Under the pieces are notes generated by a model. That model had not been told where the DNA came from. It did not search any database and saw only the letters and a list, made by a program, of their open reading frames with translations. A stretch of 64,000 nt of DNA from Gigantopelta aegis (taxonomy: Eukaryota > Mollusca > Gastropoda > Neomphalida > Peltospiridae), in NCBI RefSeq assembly GCF_016097555.1, contig NC_054708.1, positions 1,678,382 to 1,742,381 on the forward strand, given 5' to 3'. Of this stretch, positions 13,741 to 25,900 are shown in pieces (position 1 is the first letter of the stretch; each line of letters starts with the position of its first letter). A program made the translations under genes and the position numbers.

Positions 13741-16028
13741 TCAAGAATAAAGGTGATAAAAGACATTTAAAAAACTGGAGACCAATAAGTTTACTTAATG
13801 TAGATTACAAGATTATAGCAAGGGTTTTAGTATTAAGAATTAAATTATCTCTTGACAGAATTATCTCCCCTGAACAAACATGTTCTGTACCTGTTAGAGA
13901 CATCAGAAAATGTTGCAACTATTAGAGACATTATATATTAAAGTGAACTCGAGAATATACCTTTATATTTATTAAATATTGATTCAGAAAAAGCTTTTGA
14001 TCGAGTGTCTCATGAATTCTTGTGCAGTACTTTACAAAAATTTGGTTTTGGCCATAAATTTATTAATTGGATTAAAATATTGTATAATGATATTTCAAGT
14101 ACTATTAAATGTAATGGACACTTGTCCCCCTTCTTTAAAATAGAACGCTCCGTAAGACAGGGATGTCCCTTATCTTCTATTTATATGTCATTGTTAGTGA
14201 ACCTTTAAATATTTTGTTGAAACAATTCTAATATTCAAGGAATTACAATTAAAAATACCGATATTACCTCGTTGATTTATCAACACGCCGATGATATAAA
14301 CGTGACGTTGCAGAATCAGCAGTCTGTTATAAACACTTTCAAATCAATTTCTCGATACTGTGCGTGCTCTGGGGCGAAGGTTAACATTGAAAAGTCAGAG
14401 ATATTGTTAGTGAATGTAGGTCAACCTGATCTGGAGTTTCTTGCCGATATTCCCGTTCAGGTTAAGCATGACGCAGTGTGCGTGCTAGACGTGTTTTTGG
14501 GACCGAACAGAGAAGTGTGTGATATCTATAATTGGCAAGAAAAATTACATAAAATACAAAATATATTGAATTTATGGAAAATGCGTAATTTAACGTTACA
14601 CGGTAAATCTGTAGTTATTAATACGCTTTTAGTTTCAAGAGTGTGGTATGTTTTAACTTTACAAGTAATTCCAAATTGGGCGAAAAAAAGGTTGATTAAT
14701 TTAATTTTAGATTTCTTATGGGATAAGAAACCGTAACAGATAAAATACGTTACAATAATTGGACGAATGAATCAAGGAGTACTTAATTTCCCTTGCATTG
14801 ATTTAAAATGTCAAGCTTTCAGATTAAAATGGCTTAATTTTTTTTTAGATCCACAGTGTAGCCTAAGTCTATATGGAAAGATTTTCTTAATTATTTTCTT
14901 TTACAGTATAATAGTATGCAACTGAGGCACAGTGTGTTTTTCATAAAACATACCAAACGAGACTTAGATACAATGCCTCCTGTTTATGCTGAATTGGTAT
15001 TAGCTTTTAATAGCATAAGTGACAATAATAGAATACAACCAACTACCATAGAACATATACTTATGCAACCATTATTTAATAATGATTTCATACGTTCCAA
15101 TGATAAATTACTCAAATATGATATATTTATTCAATCCGGTATATGTATAGTTTTTTATATAGTTTATTGTTATTCCACGGGATTTTTACCTTGTAATACA
15201 ATTATTGAGATGATTTATGATATTTTACCTGAAATTAGAGAAAATATTATTGTTGATATGTATAATAGTATTTTATTAGCGTTACCGCAAGAATGGAAAA
15301 ATATAATAGAGGTTGAGTGTTTTGATTTAGCGAATGTATCTTATGAACACTTTTTATCAATTAGTAATGGAAATAATATAGTTTCACCTATGACGTTTAC
15401 TTCCAAATTATGTTATACCATGTTCATTGATAAATGTTTTAAGCCGCCAGTATCATTAAAATTTGGGGATAATTTAGGATATAATAGTGAAGAAGACATA
15501 CTATGGTCAAATATTAATTCTAATCATAAAATCAATATTAGTATTGATCTTGATTTTCGTTTGGCTCATAGTATTTTATGGCCTGCGGATAAATTATTTA
15601 AAATAGGAAAAACTGATTCACATTTGTGTTTGATATGTGGCTTTTTAACTGAAAATATTGAGCATTGGTTTTTGGACTGTCCTGGCTTAATTTCGTTTTT
15701 ACAAAATATAACTAATATAATATCTGTTTTCTTTAAGGACAAAGGTTTCAGTGGTGATAAATTGAGATCTTGGATATTATTTGGTTTTAATGAGAGTGGT
15801 TCATACAATAAATCTCTTCATTTATTGTTTTCTGCTGTCAGAATGACAATTTATAAACGCAGAAACATTTATAGCATTAAAGATGTTTTATTAGATTGTA
15901 CAACTTTATTTCATAGAATATTTCAAAACATGTTAAACACTCTTTATATACATATGTGTTTATCAAATAAAGAACATATATTTATTAAAAAATATATTTC
16001 ATCAAATTATTTGATGAAATATATTTAG
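13741..16028 (+). pseudogene. LINE copy 1 ORF2, RT core to C-terminus
   Basis: Resumes the ORF2 frame directly after the last 75-bp unit with KNKGDK..LKNWRPISLLNVDYK. The RT active-site blocks follow: DSEKAFDRV (about 13982), RQGCPLS (about 14155) and QHADDIN (about 14280). Next come thumb sequences (GAKVNIEKSEILL, WQEKL, WYVLTLQVIP), then a long C-terminal open stretch 14916-16028. That stretch ends with a CxxC...H...C knuckle (CLICGFLTENIEHWFLDC) and stops at 16028. Frame changes near 13925-13990 and 14736-14916, and a frame break around 14208, make it non-functional as read. The parent family is Tx1-like. Confidence 0.85.
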
Positions 16029-16075
16029 TATGCTACAATTTCGGGGAATAATGATATTGTTATTACTTGGTGATC

Positions 16076-16109
16076 GCAGTCGATCCGGGTTCGACTCCCG
16101 GCCGACGCA
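16076..16109 (+). pseudogene. tRNA-Gly(TCC) 3' fragment at the end of LINE copy 1
   Basis: Identical to tRNA nucleotides 39-72 of the intact genes that follow: 3' side of the anticodon stem, variable loop, T arm and acceptor 3' strand. The 5' half is missing because LINE copy 1 abuts here. The downstream flank (CTGTCTATTTTTGTAAATAA) is that of the type-B tRNA of the 1.8-kb unit. Confidence 0.9.
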
Positions 16110-16516
16110 CTGTCTATTTTTGTAAATAAATGAACGTTTCTTTTTACCGATGGCATACATCAGTCAATTTTGTGTAACAATAATCGTTGTTTATTACTTC
16201 AATATCAATATGAAGGTCATTTATGTTTAATTTTTACCAGAAATTATGTGACATTTAGTTATACCTCATTTATAAATACTATCCGGTATTTGGTTTTTGT
16301 TGCAAAACTGCCCTCTAAATTTGTCAATAAATTAACGAAGAATTATTCGAATTGTCAACACGCCACAATGTGATACAAACACATGAGAGGAATAAAAAAT
16401 ATACTTGTATACATACAAATTTGAAATATTTATTCCCATATGTTATACGTTGTACGAAAAGAACGTGACCATTTAGACAGCTGACCTGAGAAGCTTATCG
16501 AATCGCTAATTGTATG

Positions 16517-16588
16517 GCGTCGGTGGTGTAACGGTTAGCATGGTTGCCTTCCAAGCAGTCGATCCGGGTTCGACTCCCGGCCGACGCA
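16517..16588 (+). tRNA. tRNA-Gly(TCC), type A, unit 1
   Basis: A 72-nt cloverleaf. Acceptor strands GCGTCGG and CCGACGC pair fully, with discriminator A. The anticodon loop CTTCCAA carries TCC. The T stem CCGGG/CCCGG and the internal promoter B box GGTTCGACTCC are intact. The anticodon stem contains two G-T pairs. A TTTTT pol III terminator lies about 8 nt downstream. It decodes GGA/GGG glycine codons. Confidence 0.96.
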
Positions 16589-16671
16589 CTGTCTATTTTT
16601 GTAAATTAATGAATATATCTTTTTACTGGTGGCATTCTTCTGTCATTTGTGTGTAATAACAATCGTTATCA

Positions 16672-17044
16672 AAAGAAAGAAATGTTTTATTTAACGACGC
16701 ACTCAACACATTTTATTTACGGTTATATGGCGTCAGACATATGGTTAAGGACCACACAGATTTTGAGAGGAAACCCGCTGTCGCCACTACATGGGCTACT
16801 CTTCCGATTAGCAGCAAGGGATGTTTTATTTGCGCTTGCCACAGGCATGGCCTTTGTTGAACCAGTTATGGATCACTGGTCGGTGCAAGTGGTTTACAAC
16901 TACCCATTGAGGCTTGCGGAGCACTCGCTCAGGGTTTGGAGTCGGTATCTGGATTAAAAATCCCATGCCTCGACTGGGATCCGAACTCAGTAGCTACCAG
17001 CCTGTAGACCGATGACCTACCACGACGCACACCGAGGCCGGTTC
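16672..17044 (-). mobile_element. tRNA-derived SINE, unit 1
   Basis: Minus-strand SINE. Its tRNA-like head lies at the high-coordinate end, with A-box-like GGTGGCGTCGTGG and B box GTTCGGATCCC. Its tail ends GTTAAATAAAACATTTC at the low-coordinate end. An 11-bp target-site duplication AATCGTTATCA flanks it (16661-16671 and 17045-17055). Compared with the copy at 27150 it carries a 15-bp internal deletion near 16845. Confidence 0.9.
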
Positions 17045-17856
17045 AATCGTTATCAGTTACTGGAATATCAAGGTCGTACATAGCTTACTAAATATCTCAT
17101 TGTGAAATTAAGAAAGACCCTATTTAAAAGTACAAAGAAATACAAACCTATTTAAATATGCTGGTAGTTCTCTTTTAAAAAATATTTTGTAGTTATTGCA
17201 AAACTGTCCTCTCAATTACTCCATCATGTAATGACACATAATCAGTGAATTGGTCTTAAGACGGTGATGATACTAAGCGTGTACAAAAGATGAGAATATT
17301 CCCTTTTCGAGAGTCAAATTTCCTATTGTTACCAAACTGCTGCATTTTGTGTAATACGTTATTTTCTACAAACTGTGATACACAAAGAAATCTAAAAGCT
17401 AAAAGTTTCCCATCTTCAACAAATTAAGAACCGACATTAACCAGCGAATGTTGTATCGAAATCCGACACAGGCCTATAATCTAGCGTCACAATTCATTGT
17501 TCAGTTGCCGGTGAGTGTATTTGCAGTCTATGATTTCTCTGTGAGTCTGGTATTTTTGAAAGCCGAGCAATATTAACGAGTTGAAAATTAATCCAACCAC
17601 GTGACAGCCTGACGGGTCATCATCACACAAGCTTCAAATAAATAGTTTCCTTTTCATCTATTAAAATTATACTCTGCCCATTATTCAGATTTTAAATACA
17701 TCACAATGACGTACAAAAGATGTTAAGATATGAAGAAAACACATTTGTATGAAGAAAAATGTGAAATATTTCCATACATCTGCCATATGGTGTGAGAAAA
17801 GAAGTTGACAATTTAGACAGGCGAACTGACAAGCTTATCGAATTGTAAGCCGTATA

Positions 17857-17928
17857 GCGTCGGTGGTGTAACGGTTAGCATGGTTGCCTTCCAAGCAGTC
17901 GATCCGGGTTCGACTCCCGGCCGACGCA
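17857..17928 (+). tRNA. tRNA-Gly(TCC), type B, unit 1
   Basis: Sequence identical to the type-A gene over all 72 nt, but with a different upstream flank (GTAAGCCGTATA) and a downstream flank AAATAAATGAACG. A TTTTT terminator follows within 15 nt. Confidence 0.96.
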
Positions 17929-18335
17929 CTGTCTATTTTTGTAAATAAATGAACGTTTCTTTTTACCGATGGCATACATCAGTCAATTTTGTGTAACAAT
18001 AATCGTTGTTTATTACTTCAATATCAATATGAAGGTCATTTATGTTTAATTTTTACCAGAAATTATGTGACATTTAGTTATACCTCATTTATAAATACTA
18101 TCCGGTATTTGGTTTTTGTTGCAAAACTGCCCTCTAAATTTGTCAATAAATTAACGAAGAATTATTCGAATTGTCAACACGCCACAATGTGATACAAACA
18201 CATGAGAGGAATAAAAAATATACTTGTATACATACAAATTTGAAATATTTATTCCCATATGTTATACGTTGTACGAAAAGAACGTGACCATTTAGACAGC
18301 TGACCTGAGAAGCTTATCGAATCGCTAATTGTATG

Positions 18336-18407
18336 GCGTCGGTGGTGTAACGGTTAGCATGGTTGCCTTCCAAGCAGTCGATCCGGGTTCGACTCCCGGC
18401 CGACGCA
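18336..18407 (+). tRNA. tRNA-Gly(TCC), type A, unit 2
   Basis: Identical 72-nt gene, 1819 bp after its counterpart in unit 1. Complete A and B boxes and a T5 terminator. Confidence 0.96.
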
Positions 18408-18490
18408 CTGTCTATTTTTGTAAATTAATGAATATATCTTTTTACTGGTGGCATTCTTCTGTCATTTGTGTGTAATAACAATCGTTATCA

Positions 18491-18862
18491 AAAGAAAGAA
18501 ATGTTTTATTTAACGACGCACTCAACACATTTTATTTACGGTTATATGGCGTCAGACATATGGTTAAGGACCACACAGATTTTGAGAGGAAACCCGCTGT
18601 CGCCACTACATGGGCTACTCTTCCGATTAGCAGCAAGGGATGTTTTATTTGCGCTTGCCACAGGCATGGCCTTTGTTGAACCAGTTATGGATCACTGGTC
18701 GGTGCAAGTGGTTTACAACTACCCATTGAGGCTTGCGGAGCACTCGCTCAGGGTTTGGAGTCGGTATCTGGATTAAAAATCCCATGCCTCGACTGGGATC
18801 CGAACTCAGTAGCTACCAGCCTGTAGACCGATGACCTACCACGACGCCACCGAGGCCGGTTC
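18491..18862 (-). mobile_element. tRNA-derived SINE, unit 2
   Basis: The same insertion as in unit 1, co-amplified with the 1.8-kb unit. It has the same target-site duplication and the same 15-bp deletion, so it is not an independent insertion. Confidence 0.9.
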
Positions 18863-19674
18863 AATCGTTATCAGTTACTGGAATATCAAGGTCGTACATA
18901 GCTTACTAAATATCTCATTGTGAAATTAAGAAAGACCCTATTTAAAAGTACAAAGAAATACAAACCTATTTAAATATGCTGGTAGTTCTCTTTTAAAAAA
19001 TATTTTGTAGTTATTGCAAAACTGTCCTCTCAATTACTCCATCATGTAATGACACATAATCAGTGAATTGGTCTTAAGACGGTGATGATACTAAGCGTGT
19101 ACAAAAGATGAGAATATTCCCTTTTCGAGAGTCAAATTTCCTATTGTTACCAAACTGCTGCATTTTGTGTAATACGTTATTTTCTACAAACTGTGATACA
19201 CAAAGAAATCTAAAAGCTAAAAGTTTCCCATCTTCAACAAATTAAGAACCGACATTAACCAGCGAATGTTGTATCGAAATCCGACACAGGCCTATAATCT
19301 AGCGTCACAATTCATTGTTCAGTTGCCGGTGAGTGTATTTGCAGTCTATGATTTCTCTGTGAGTCTGGTATTTTTGAAAGCCGAGCAATATTAACGAGTT
19401 GAAAATTAATCCAACCACGTGACAGCCTGACGGGTCATCATCACACAAGCTTCAAATAAATAGTTTCCTTTTCATCTATTAAAATTATACTCTGCCCATT
19501 ATTCAGATTTTAAATACATCACAATGACGTACAAAAGATGTTAAGATATGAAGAAAACACATTTGTATGAAGAAAAATGTGAAATATTTCCATACATCTG
19601 CCATATGGTGTGAGAAAAGAAGTTGACAATTTAGACAGGCGAACTGACAAGCTTATCGAATTGTAAGCCGTATA

Positions 19675-19746
19675 GCGTCGGTGGTGTAACGGTTAGCATG
19701 GTTGCCTTCCAAGCAGTCGATCCGGGTTCGACTCCCGGCCGACGCA
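19675..19746 (+). tRNA. tRNA-Gly(TCC), type B, unit 2
   Basis: Identical 72-nt gene, 1818 bp after its counterpart. Complete boxes and a T5 terminator. Confidence 0.96.
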
Positions 19747-20153
19747 CTGTCTATTTTTGTAAATAAATGAACGTTTCTTTTTACCGATGGCATACATCAG
19801 TCAATTTTGTGTAACAATAATCGTTGTTTATTACTTCAATATCAATATGAAGGTCATTTATGTTTAATTTTTACCAGAAATTATGTGACATTTAGTTATA
19901 CCTCATTTATAAATACTATCCGGTATTTGGTTTTTGTTGCAAAACTGCCCTCTAAATTTGTCAATAAATTAACGAAGAATTATTCGAATTGTCAACACGC
20001 CACAATGTGATACAAACACATGAGAGGAATAAAAAATATACTTGTATACATACAAATTTGAAATATTTATTCCCATATGTTATACGTTGTACGAAAAGAA
20101 CGTGACCATTTAGACAGCTGACCTGAGAAGCTTATCGAATCGCTAATTGTATG

Positions 20154-20225
20154 GCGTCGGTGGTGTAACGGTTAGCATGGTTGCCTTCCAAGCAGTCGAT
20201 CCGGGTTCGACTCCCGGCCGACGCA
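20154..20225 (+). tRNA. tRNA-Gly(TCC), type A, unit 3
   Basis: Identical 72-nt gene in the third unit, with the same flanks as the other type-A copies. Confidence 0.96.
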
Positions 20226-20308
20226 CTGTCTATTTTTGTAAATTAATGAATATATCTTTTTACTGGTGGCATTCTTCTGTCATTTGTGTGTAATAACAAT
20301 CGTTATCA

Positions 20309-20680
20309 AAAGAAAGAAATGTTTTATTTAACGACGCACTCAACACATTTTATTTACGGTTATATGGCGTCAGACATATGGTTAAGGACCACACAGATTT
20401 TGAGAGGAAACCCGCTGTCGCCACTACATGGGCTACTCTTCCGATTAGCAGCAAGGGATGTTTTATTTGCGCTTGCCACAGGCATGGCCTTTGTTGAACC
20501 AGTTATGGATCACTGGTCGGTGCAAGTGGTTTACAACTACCCATTGAGGCTTGCGGAGCACTCGCTCAGGGTTTGGAGTCGGTATCTGGATTAAAAATCC
20601 CATGCCTCGACTGGGATCCGAACTCAGTAGCTACCAGCCTGTAGACCGATGACCTACCACGACGCCACCGAGGCCGGTTC
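20309..20680 (-). mobile_element. tRNA-derived SINE, unit 3
   Basis: Third co-amplified copy, with the same flanks and the same 15-bp deletion. Confidence 0.9.
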
Positions 20681-21492
20681 AATCGTTATCAGTTACTGGA
20701 ATATCAAGGTCGTACATAGCTTACTAAATATCTCATTGTGAAATTAAGAAAGACCCTATTTAAAAGTACAAAGAAATACAAACCTATTTAAATATGCTGG
20801 TAGTTCTCTTTTAAAAAATATTTTGTAGTTATTGCAAAACTGTCCTCTCAATTACTCCATCATGTAATGACACATAATCAGTGAATTGGTCTTAAGACGG
20901 TGATGATACTAAGCGTGTACAAAAGATGAGAATATTCCCTTTTCGAGAGTCAAATTTCCTATTGTTACCAAACTGCTGCATTTTGTGTAATACGTTATTT
21001 TCTACAAACTGTGATACACAAAGAAATCTAAAAGCTAAAAGTTTCCCATCTTCAACAAATTAAGAACCGACATTAACCAGCGAATGTTGTATCGAAATCC
21101 GACACAGGCCTATAATCTAGCGTCACAATTCATTGTTCAGTTGCCGGTGAGTGTATTTGCAGTCTATGATTTCTCTGTGAGTCTGGTATTTTTGAAAGCC
21201 GAGCAATATTAACGAGTTGAAAATTAATCCAACCACGTGACAGCCTGACGGGTCATCATCACACAAGCTTCAAATAAATAGTTTCCTTTTCATCTATTAA
21301 AATTATACTCTGCCCATTATTCAGATTTTAAATACATCACAATGACGTACAAAAGATGTTAAGATATGAAGAAAACACATTTGTATGAAGAAAAATGTGA
21401 AATATTTCCATACATCTGCCATATGGTGTGAGAAAAGAAGTTGACAATTTAGACAGGCGAACTGACAAGCTTATCGAATTGTAAGCCGTATA

Positions 21493-21564
21493 GCGTCGGT
21501 GGTGTAACGGTTAGCATGGTTGCCTTCCAAGCAGTCGATCCGGGTTCGACTCCCGGCCGACGCA
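21493..21564 (+). tRNA. tRNA-Gly(TCC), type B, unit 3
   Basis: Identical 72-nt gene in the third unit, with the same flanks as the other type-B copies. Confidence 0.96.
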
Positions 21565-21971
21565 CTGTCTATTTTTGTAAATAAATGAACGTTTCTTTTT
21601 ACCGATGGCATACATCAGTCAATTTTGTGTAACAATAATCGTTGTTTATTACTTCAATATCAATATGAAGGTCATTTATGTTTAATTTTTACCAGAAATT
21701 ATGTGACATTTAGTTATACCTCATTTATAAATACTATCCGGTATTTGGTTTTTGTTGCAAAACTGCCCTCTAAATTTGTCAATAAATTAACGAAGAATTA
21801 TTCGAATTGTCAACACGCCACAATGTGATACAAACACATGAGAGGAATAAAAAATATACTTGTATACATACAAATTTGAAATATTTATTCCCATATGTTA
21901 TACGTTGTACGAAAAGAACGTGACCATTTAGACAGCTGACCTGAGAAGCTTATCGAATCGCTAATTGTATG

Positions 21972-22043
21972 GCGTCGGTGGTGTAACGGTTAGCATGGTT
22001 GCCTTCCAAGCAGTCGATCCGGGTTCGACTCCCGGCCGACGCA
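21972..22043 (+). tRNA. tRNA-Gly(TCC), type A, partial unit 4
   Basis: Last intact tRNA before LINE copy 2. Identical 72-nt sequence and T5 terminator. The SINE that should follow is cut off after about 26 bp at 22152. Confidence 0.96.
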
Positions 22044-22126
22044 CTGTCTATTTTTGTAAATTAATGAATATATCTTTTTACTGGTGGCATTCTTCTGTCA
22101 TTTGTGTGTAATAACAATCGTTATCA

Positions 22127-22152
22127 AAAGAAAGAAATGTTTTATTTAACGA
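22127..22152 (-). mobile_element. tRNA-derived SINE, cut off by LINE copy 2
   Basis: Only the tail (AAAGAAATGTTTTATTTAAC and a few bases more) remains before the sequence switches to LINE copy 2 ORF1. Confidence 0.85.
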
Positions 22153-22925
22153 GATCGTTAAATATAGAGTTGGTTTCTCCTATTTATCGAAGATTTTATA
22201 AAGGTACTCGTATTGCTGATGGAACTCGGTATGTTCGTGTAAAATTCCCGCCTAACATAAGGAGTTTGCCTTATTCGATGAAGTTCAAAACAGTGGAGGG
22301 GGTGGAGTATTTTCGAGTGCTTCATGATAATCAGTTGAAGGTGTGTTACAACTGCATGTCGGACAGTCACGTCATAAAAGATTGCCCTGATATTGTGTGT
22401 AATTTCTGCAAGGAAAAGGGACATTACGCGAAGAACTGTAACAAAACTTTTCTTTGTGACAAATGTGGTAACAAGGAGGAAGAGTGTGTGTGTAGCGTGC
22501 ATGTAGATGACAGTGAGTGGATTGATGCCAGTGACAGTGAAAATGATGCAATGAATGAAGACGTGCATGAAAGCCAAGTGACAGTTGAAAAGGCTACGCA
22601 GGAAAAACATGCAGGTGATAATAAAGATAAAACACCAGTTTCGTCGAACTTGGACAAACAGCACACAAAGATTGAATTAAAAGCCGTGAAATTGAGTGGT
22701 AGTAGTTACAACAAGGACGCTGATACAATAGCAAAAGAAATTGACAATTCTCAACAACGAAAGCCATCGCGTCGGTCACGGTTGGTCAAGCGCCCTGCAG
22801 ATGAGGCAGTCTGGAGTACTGTGTCAACAAGAAAACAAAAGAGACAAGCCGCGCGTGCAAAAGGTGTGGATGAGAGTTTAAAAGAGAGAAGAATGAGTGA
22901 TTGTGTGAGTGTGGATAAGAATTAA
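22153..22925 (+). CDS. LINE copy 2 ORF1 (5'-truncated), zinc-knuckle nucleic-acid-binding protein
   Basis: Open frame ending in TAA at 22923-22925; the true start is lost. Early residues (TRYVRVKFPPNIRSLPYSMK, then YFRVLHDNQLKVCYNC) match the usual region before the knuckles in Tx1/L1-type ORF1 proteins. Clustered cysteine knuckles follow: CYNCMSDSHVIKDC, CNFCKEKGHYAKNC and a further CDKCG...C.C. An acidic stretch and a basic, Lys/Arg-rich C-terminus come last. The role known for the family is binding of the element RNA and chaperoning of target-primed reverse transcription. The frame runs back into SINE sequence (ATG at 22104), but that part is not ORF1. Confidence 0.85.
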
Positions 22926-22927
22926 CA

Positions 22928-25900
22928 ATGGCTTATTTAATGTACTTGTTTCTTATTACAATGCTGTTATTGTCTTTAAATGTAAATGGATTGAGGGATA
23001 TTGATAAATTAAATTCAGTGTTTGCAAATATTAAAAGTAGACATGCTAATGTTATTTTTCTGCAGGAAACATTTTGGGATAATAATTTTATTGAAAGATA
23101 TAAACACTTATGGGATGGGAAGATATTTTATAATAATTGTCCATATAAAAATAGAAGAGGGGTGGCAATATTGATTTCTAAAGAATGTCCTTATAAATTT
23201 ACTTTTAATAGTTGCGACACTGAAGGCAGAATTTTAAAAATTAATGCCAAAATTGATAATGATGAATTTAGTTTCATTAATGTATATGCATGCGCCAAAT
23301 AATATTGATGAAAAGGTTTGTTTTTTCAATGAATTAAATAATTTTGTGAATAATAAAAATACAATAATGGCTGGAGATTTTAATGAAATATTTGATCCAT
23401 CTTTAGATCTTGGTATTAATAATACAACTTTCAGTTTGAAAAGTAGCAATATATTAAAATCTTTTCTAGGTGATTTTAATTTGGTTGATATTTGGCGTCA
23501 TAGGAATCCAGGAAAGAGAGAGTTCAGTAGATCACAGATTGTTGAAAATGTTTTAAAACAATCTAGAATTGATTTCTTTTTACTTTCTAGGAATATATTA
23601 CAGTTTGTCATTAACTCATACATATCCTATACTGCTTTTAGTGATCATGATTTTGTGTCTCTTAAACTTGATTTTTCTCGTGTTGAGAGGGGTCAAGGTA
23701 TATGGATTTTTAATAATGAATTATTGCAAGATGAAAATTTTTGTAAAGATATTACTGATGTTATTAAGAATGAGTGTGATTGTCCTTTGTTTATGACTGA
23801 GCCTCTTGTTTGGTGGGATAATTTAAAATTTAAAAAGAGAAAATGTGCAACTTATTTTGCTATCAATAGGCGTAAATTAGAAAATGATAAATATTATTTC
23901 ATCCAAAATGCTTTGAGACGGGAATATGCTAAATTAGCTATAAATAAACAACATGATTTAACATATTTAGTAACCTTACAAGATGAATTACAATTAATAG
24001 AAAAGTCTAAGTGTAATGGTGCGATTTTGAGATCTAAAGTACAGTGGCATTTAGAATCTGATAAAAATACATCTTTTTTTCTTAATTTAGAAAAAACGAA
24101 ACAGGAATCAAATTCAATTAAAGAACTTAATACAATTAAAGGATTGTCAAGGAAAACTGAAGATATACTAGAATGTGCTCATGATTTTTATTCTAAATTA
24201 TATACCCAAGATGATATTGACTTAGATAAAGAAGAATATATTTTAAATTTAATAACCAATAAAATAACAGAATCTGAAAGTGAAAATTGTGATAAAGATA
24301 TTTTGATTGAAGAATTAACGAATGCGTTGAAAAGTATGAATAAAAATAAATCTCCTGGTATGGATGGTCTAACGGTTGAGTTTTATGTCAAATTCTGGGA
24401 TATTTTAAAGCCTTTGTTTCATAAAGTTGTTATGTCAGTTCAAAATGAAGATCATTTATCACGTAGTATGAAAAAAGGGATTATTAGTCTTTTTTACAAG
24501 AAAAAGGGAGATAAAATTAATCTTAAAAATTTTAGGCCCATAAGTCTTTTAAATGTTGATTACAAAATCATTTCTAAAGTTCTTTCAAATCGTCTAAAGT
24601 TAGTAATATCAAATATTATTTCCCCTGAACAAACATGTTGTGTTCCAGGTAGAGATATAGTTGACAACATTATGTCAGTACGTGATGTTATTGATTTTGT
24701 AGATATAAATAAAACAGAGGTTTTTTTTAAATTAAAATAGACCAAGAGAAGGCGTTTGATAGGGTTTCACATAGTTTTATAGTTAAAGTCTTGAATAAAT
24801 TTAACTTTGGTAATAAATTTATTTCTTGGATTAAAATTCTGTATAATGATATTAAAAGTAGTGTAAAAATCAATGGTCATTTAACGCCTTTTTTTCCAGT
24901 TACTAGAGGTGTTAGGCAGGGATGTCCAATTTCAATGATGCTTTATATAATTGTTGCCGAACCTTTAAATAATTTATTAAAAAGTCAACAAGATATTAAA
25001 GGGATAAAAATAAATAATGAATTTAATTCTTTATTATTTCAACATGCTGATGATACTACTATCACTGTACAAGATGCTCAGTCTGTTGAGGTGGTTTTTC
25101 ACACTGTCAATTCATTTTGTCGTGCTACGGGTGCAAAAGTTAATATTGAAAAATCAGAAGTACTTTGTATTGGTAAAGCTGTGGAAAAAGATTTCTCATT
25201 TAATATTCCTGTTGCTATTAATAAAGATTGTGTTCAAATTCTTGGCATTTATTTAGGACCAAATAAAATTTTGTGCGAAAGATTGAACTGGAAAACAAAA
25301 ATTTAAAAAATGAAATCATTAATTAACATGTGGAAACAAAGAAAACTTACTTTAAATGGTAAAGCGACAGTGTGGAATACCTTATTAACTTCTAGATTAT
25401 GGTATATAATTAATGCAATTCATGTTCCTAGGTGGGTTGAACAAGAAATTCAGAAGTTGTTTTGTAAATTTATGTGGGATGATAAAATACCATTAATAAA
25501 ATATTCTACAATTATTGGGAGTAAAAGTTCAGGTGGGCTTAATATTCAAGATATCTCTTTGAAGAAAATCGCTTTTCGTATTAAATTATTAAAGACGTAT
25601 TTTAATAATGATTTCAGTTCTGTTTGGAAACATATAATGTCTGAATTTCTTGGTAAAATATATGAATATGAACTTATCTTTTAATATATTTAATATGGTT
25701 TTTGATGAACCAGCTTTGGCTACCATTAACCTTTCTTATGCTGAGGTTTTGTTAGCATGGGACAATATTTCAAAGCGTGAACGCTTTTTCCCCTTAGATT
25801 TAGATCAAATATTGTCTCAGCCAATATTTCATAATCCATTTATTAATTACAAAAATAAATTATTATGTTTAAATTCTTTTATTGAAAGTGGTATTATAAC

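Larger units (their letters stand above)
4951..16075 (+). mobile_element. Tx1-like non-LTR retrotransposon (LINE), copy 1, 5'-truncated, with internal 75-bp expansion
   Basis: A degenerate LINE whose ORF2 runs from the end of the endonuclease to the C-terminal zinc-knuckle region. Visible endonuclease parts are a GDYNE motif near 5011, SRID near 5160 and SDH near 5236. Reverse transcriptase signatures follow: ILRSK..W..DSDKN, NKYPGLDGLTVEFY, PISLLNVDYK, DSEKAFDRV, RQGCPLS and QHADD. A C-terminal CLICG...H...DC motif lies near 15630. The wording of these motifs fits the Tx1 branch of the L1 superfamily. The 5' end is cut off by the 33-bp minisatellite. The 3' end has a UTR of about 45 bp, no poly-A, and joins directly to the 3' half of a tRNA-Gly gene. 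Without the expansion the element would be about 3.4 kb. Confidence 0.88.
16110..22152 (+). repeat. Tandem array of 1.818-kb tRNA-Gly/SINE units
   Basis: Three complete units and a partial fourth, with a period of 1818-1819 bp (matching points 16517, 18336, 20154 and 21972). Each unit holds tRNA A, a SINE, about 800 bp of spacer and tRNA B. The copies look nearly identical by eye. The one difference I found is an extra A near 17030 in the first unit. The array is broken at 22152 by LINE copy 2 and resumes, slightly diverged, at 27019. Confidence 0.95.

Noticed and set aside
16170-16957. 67- and 102-codon frames repeated in each 1.8-kb unit
   Set aside because: The first is in spacer DNA. The second is antisense to the SINE. 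Neither resembles a protein, and their repetition only follows the tandem array.
22158-22664. 168-codon frame on the minus strand
   Set aside because: It lies opposite LINE ORF1, whose zinc knuckles are clearly on the plus strand.
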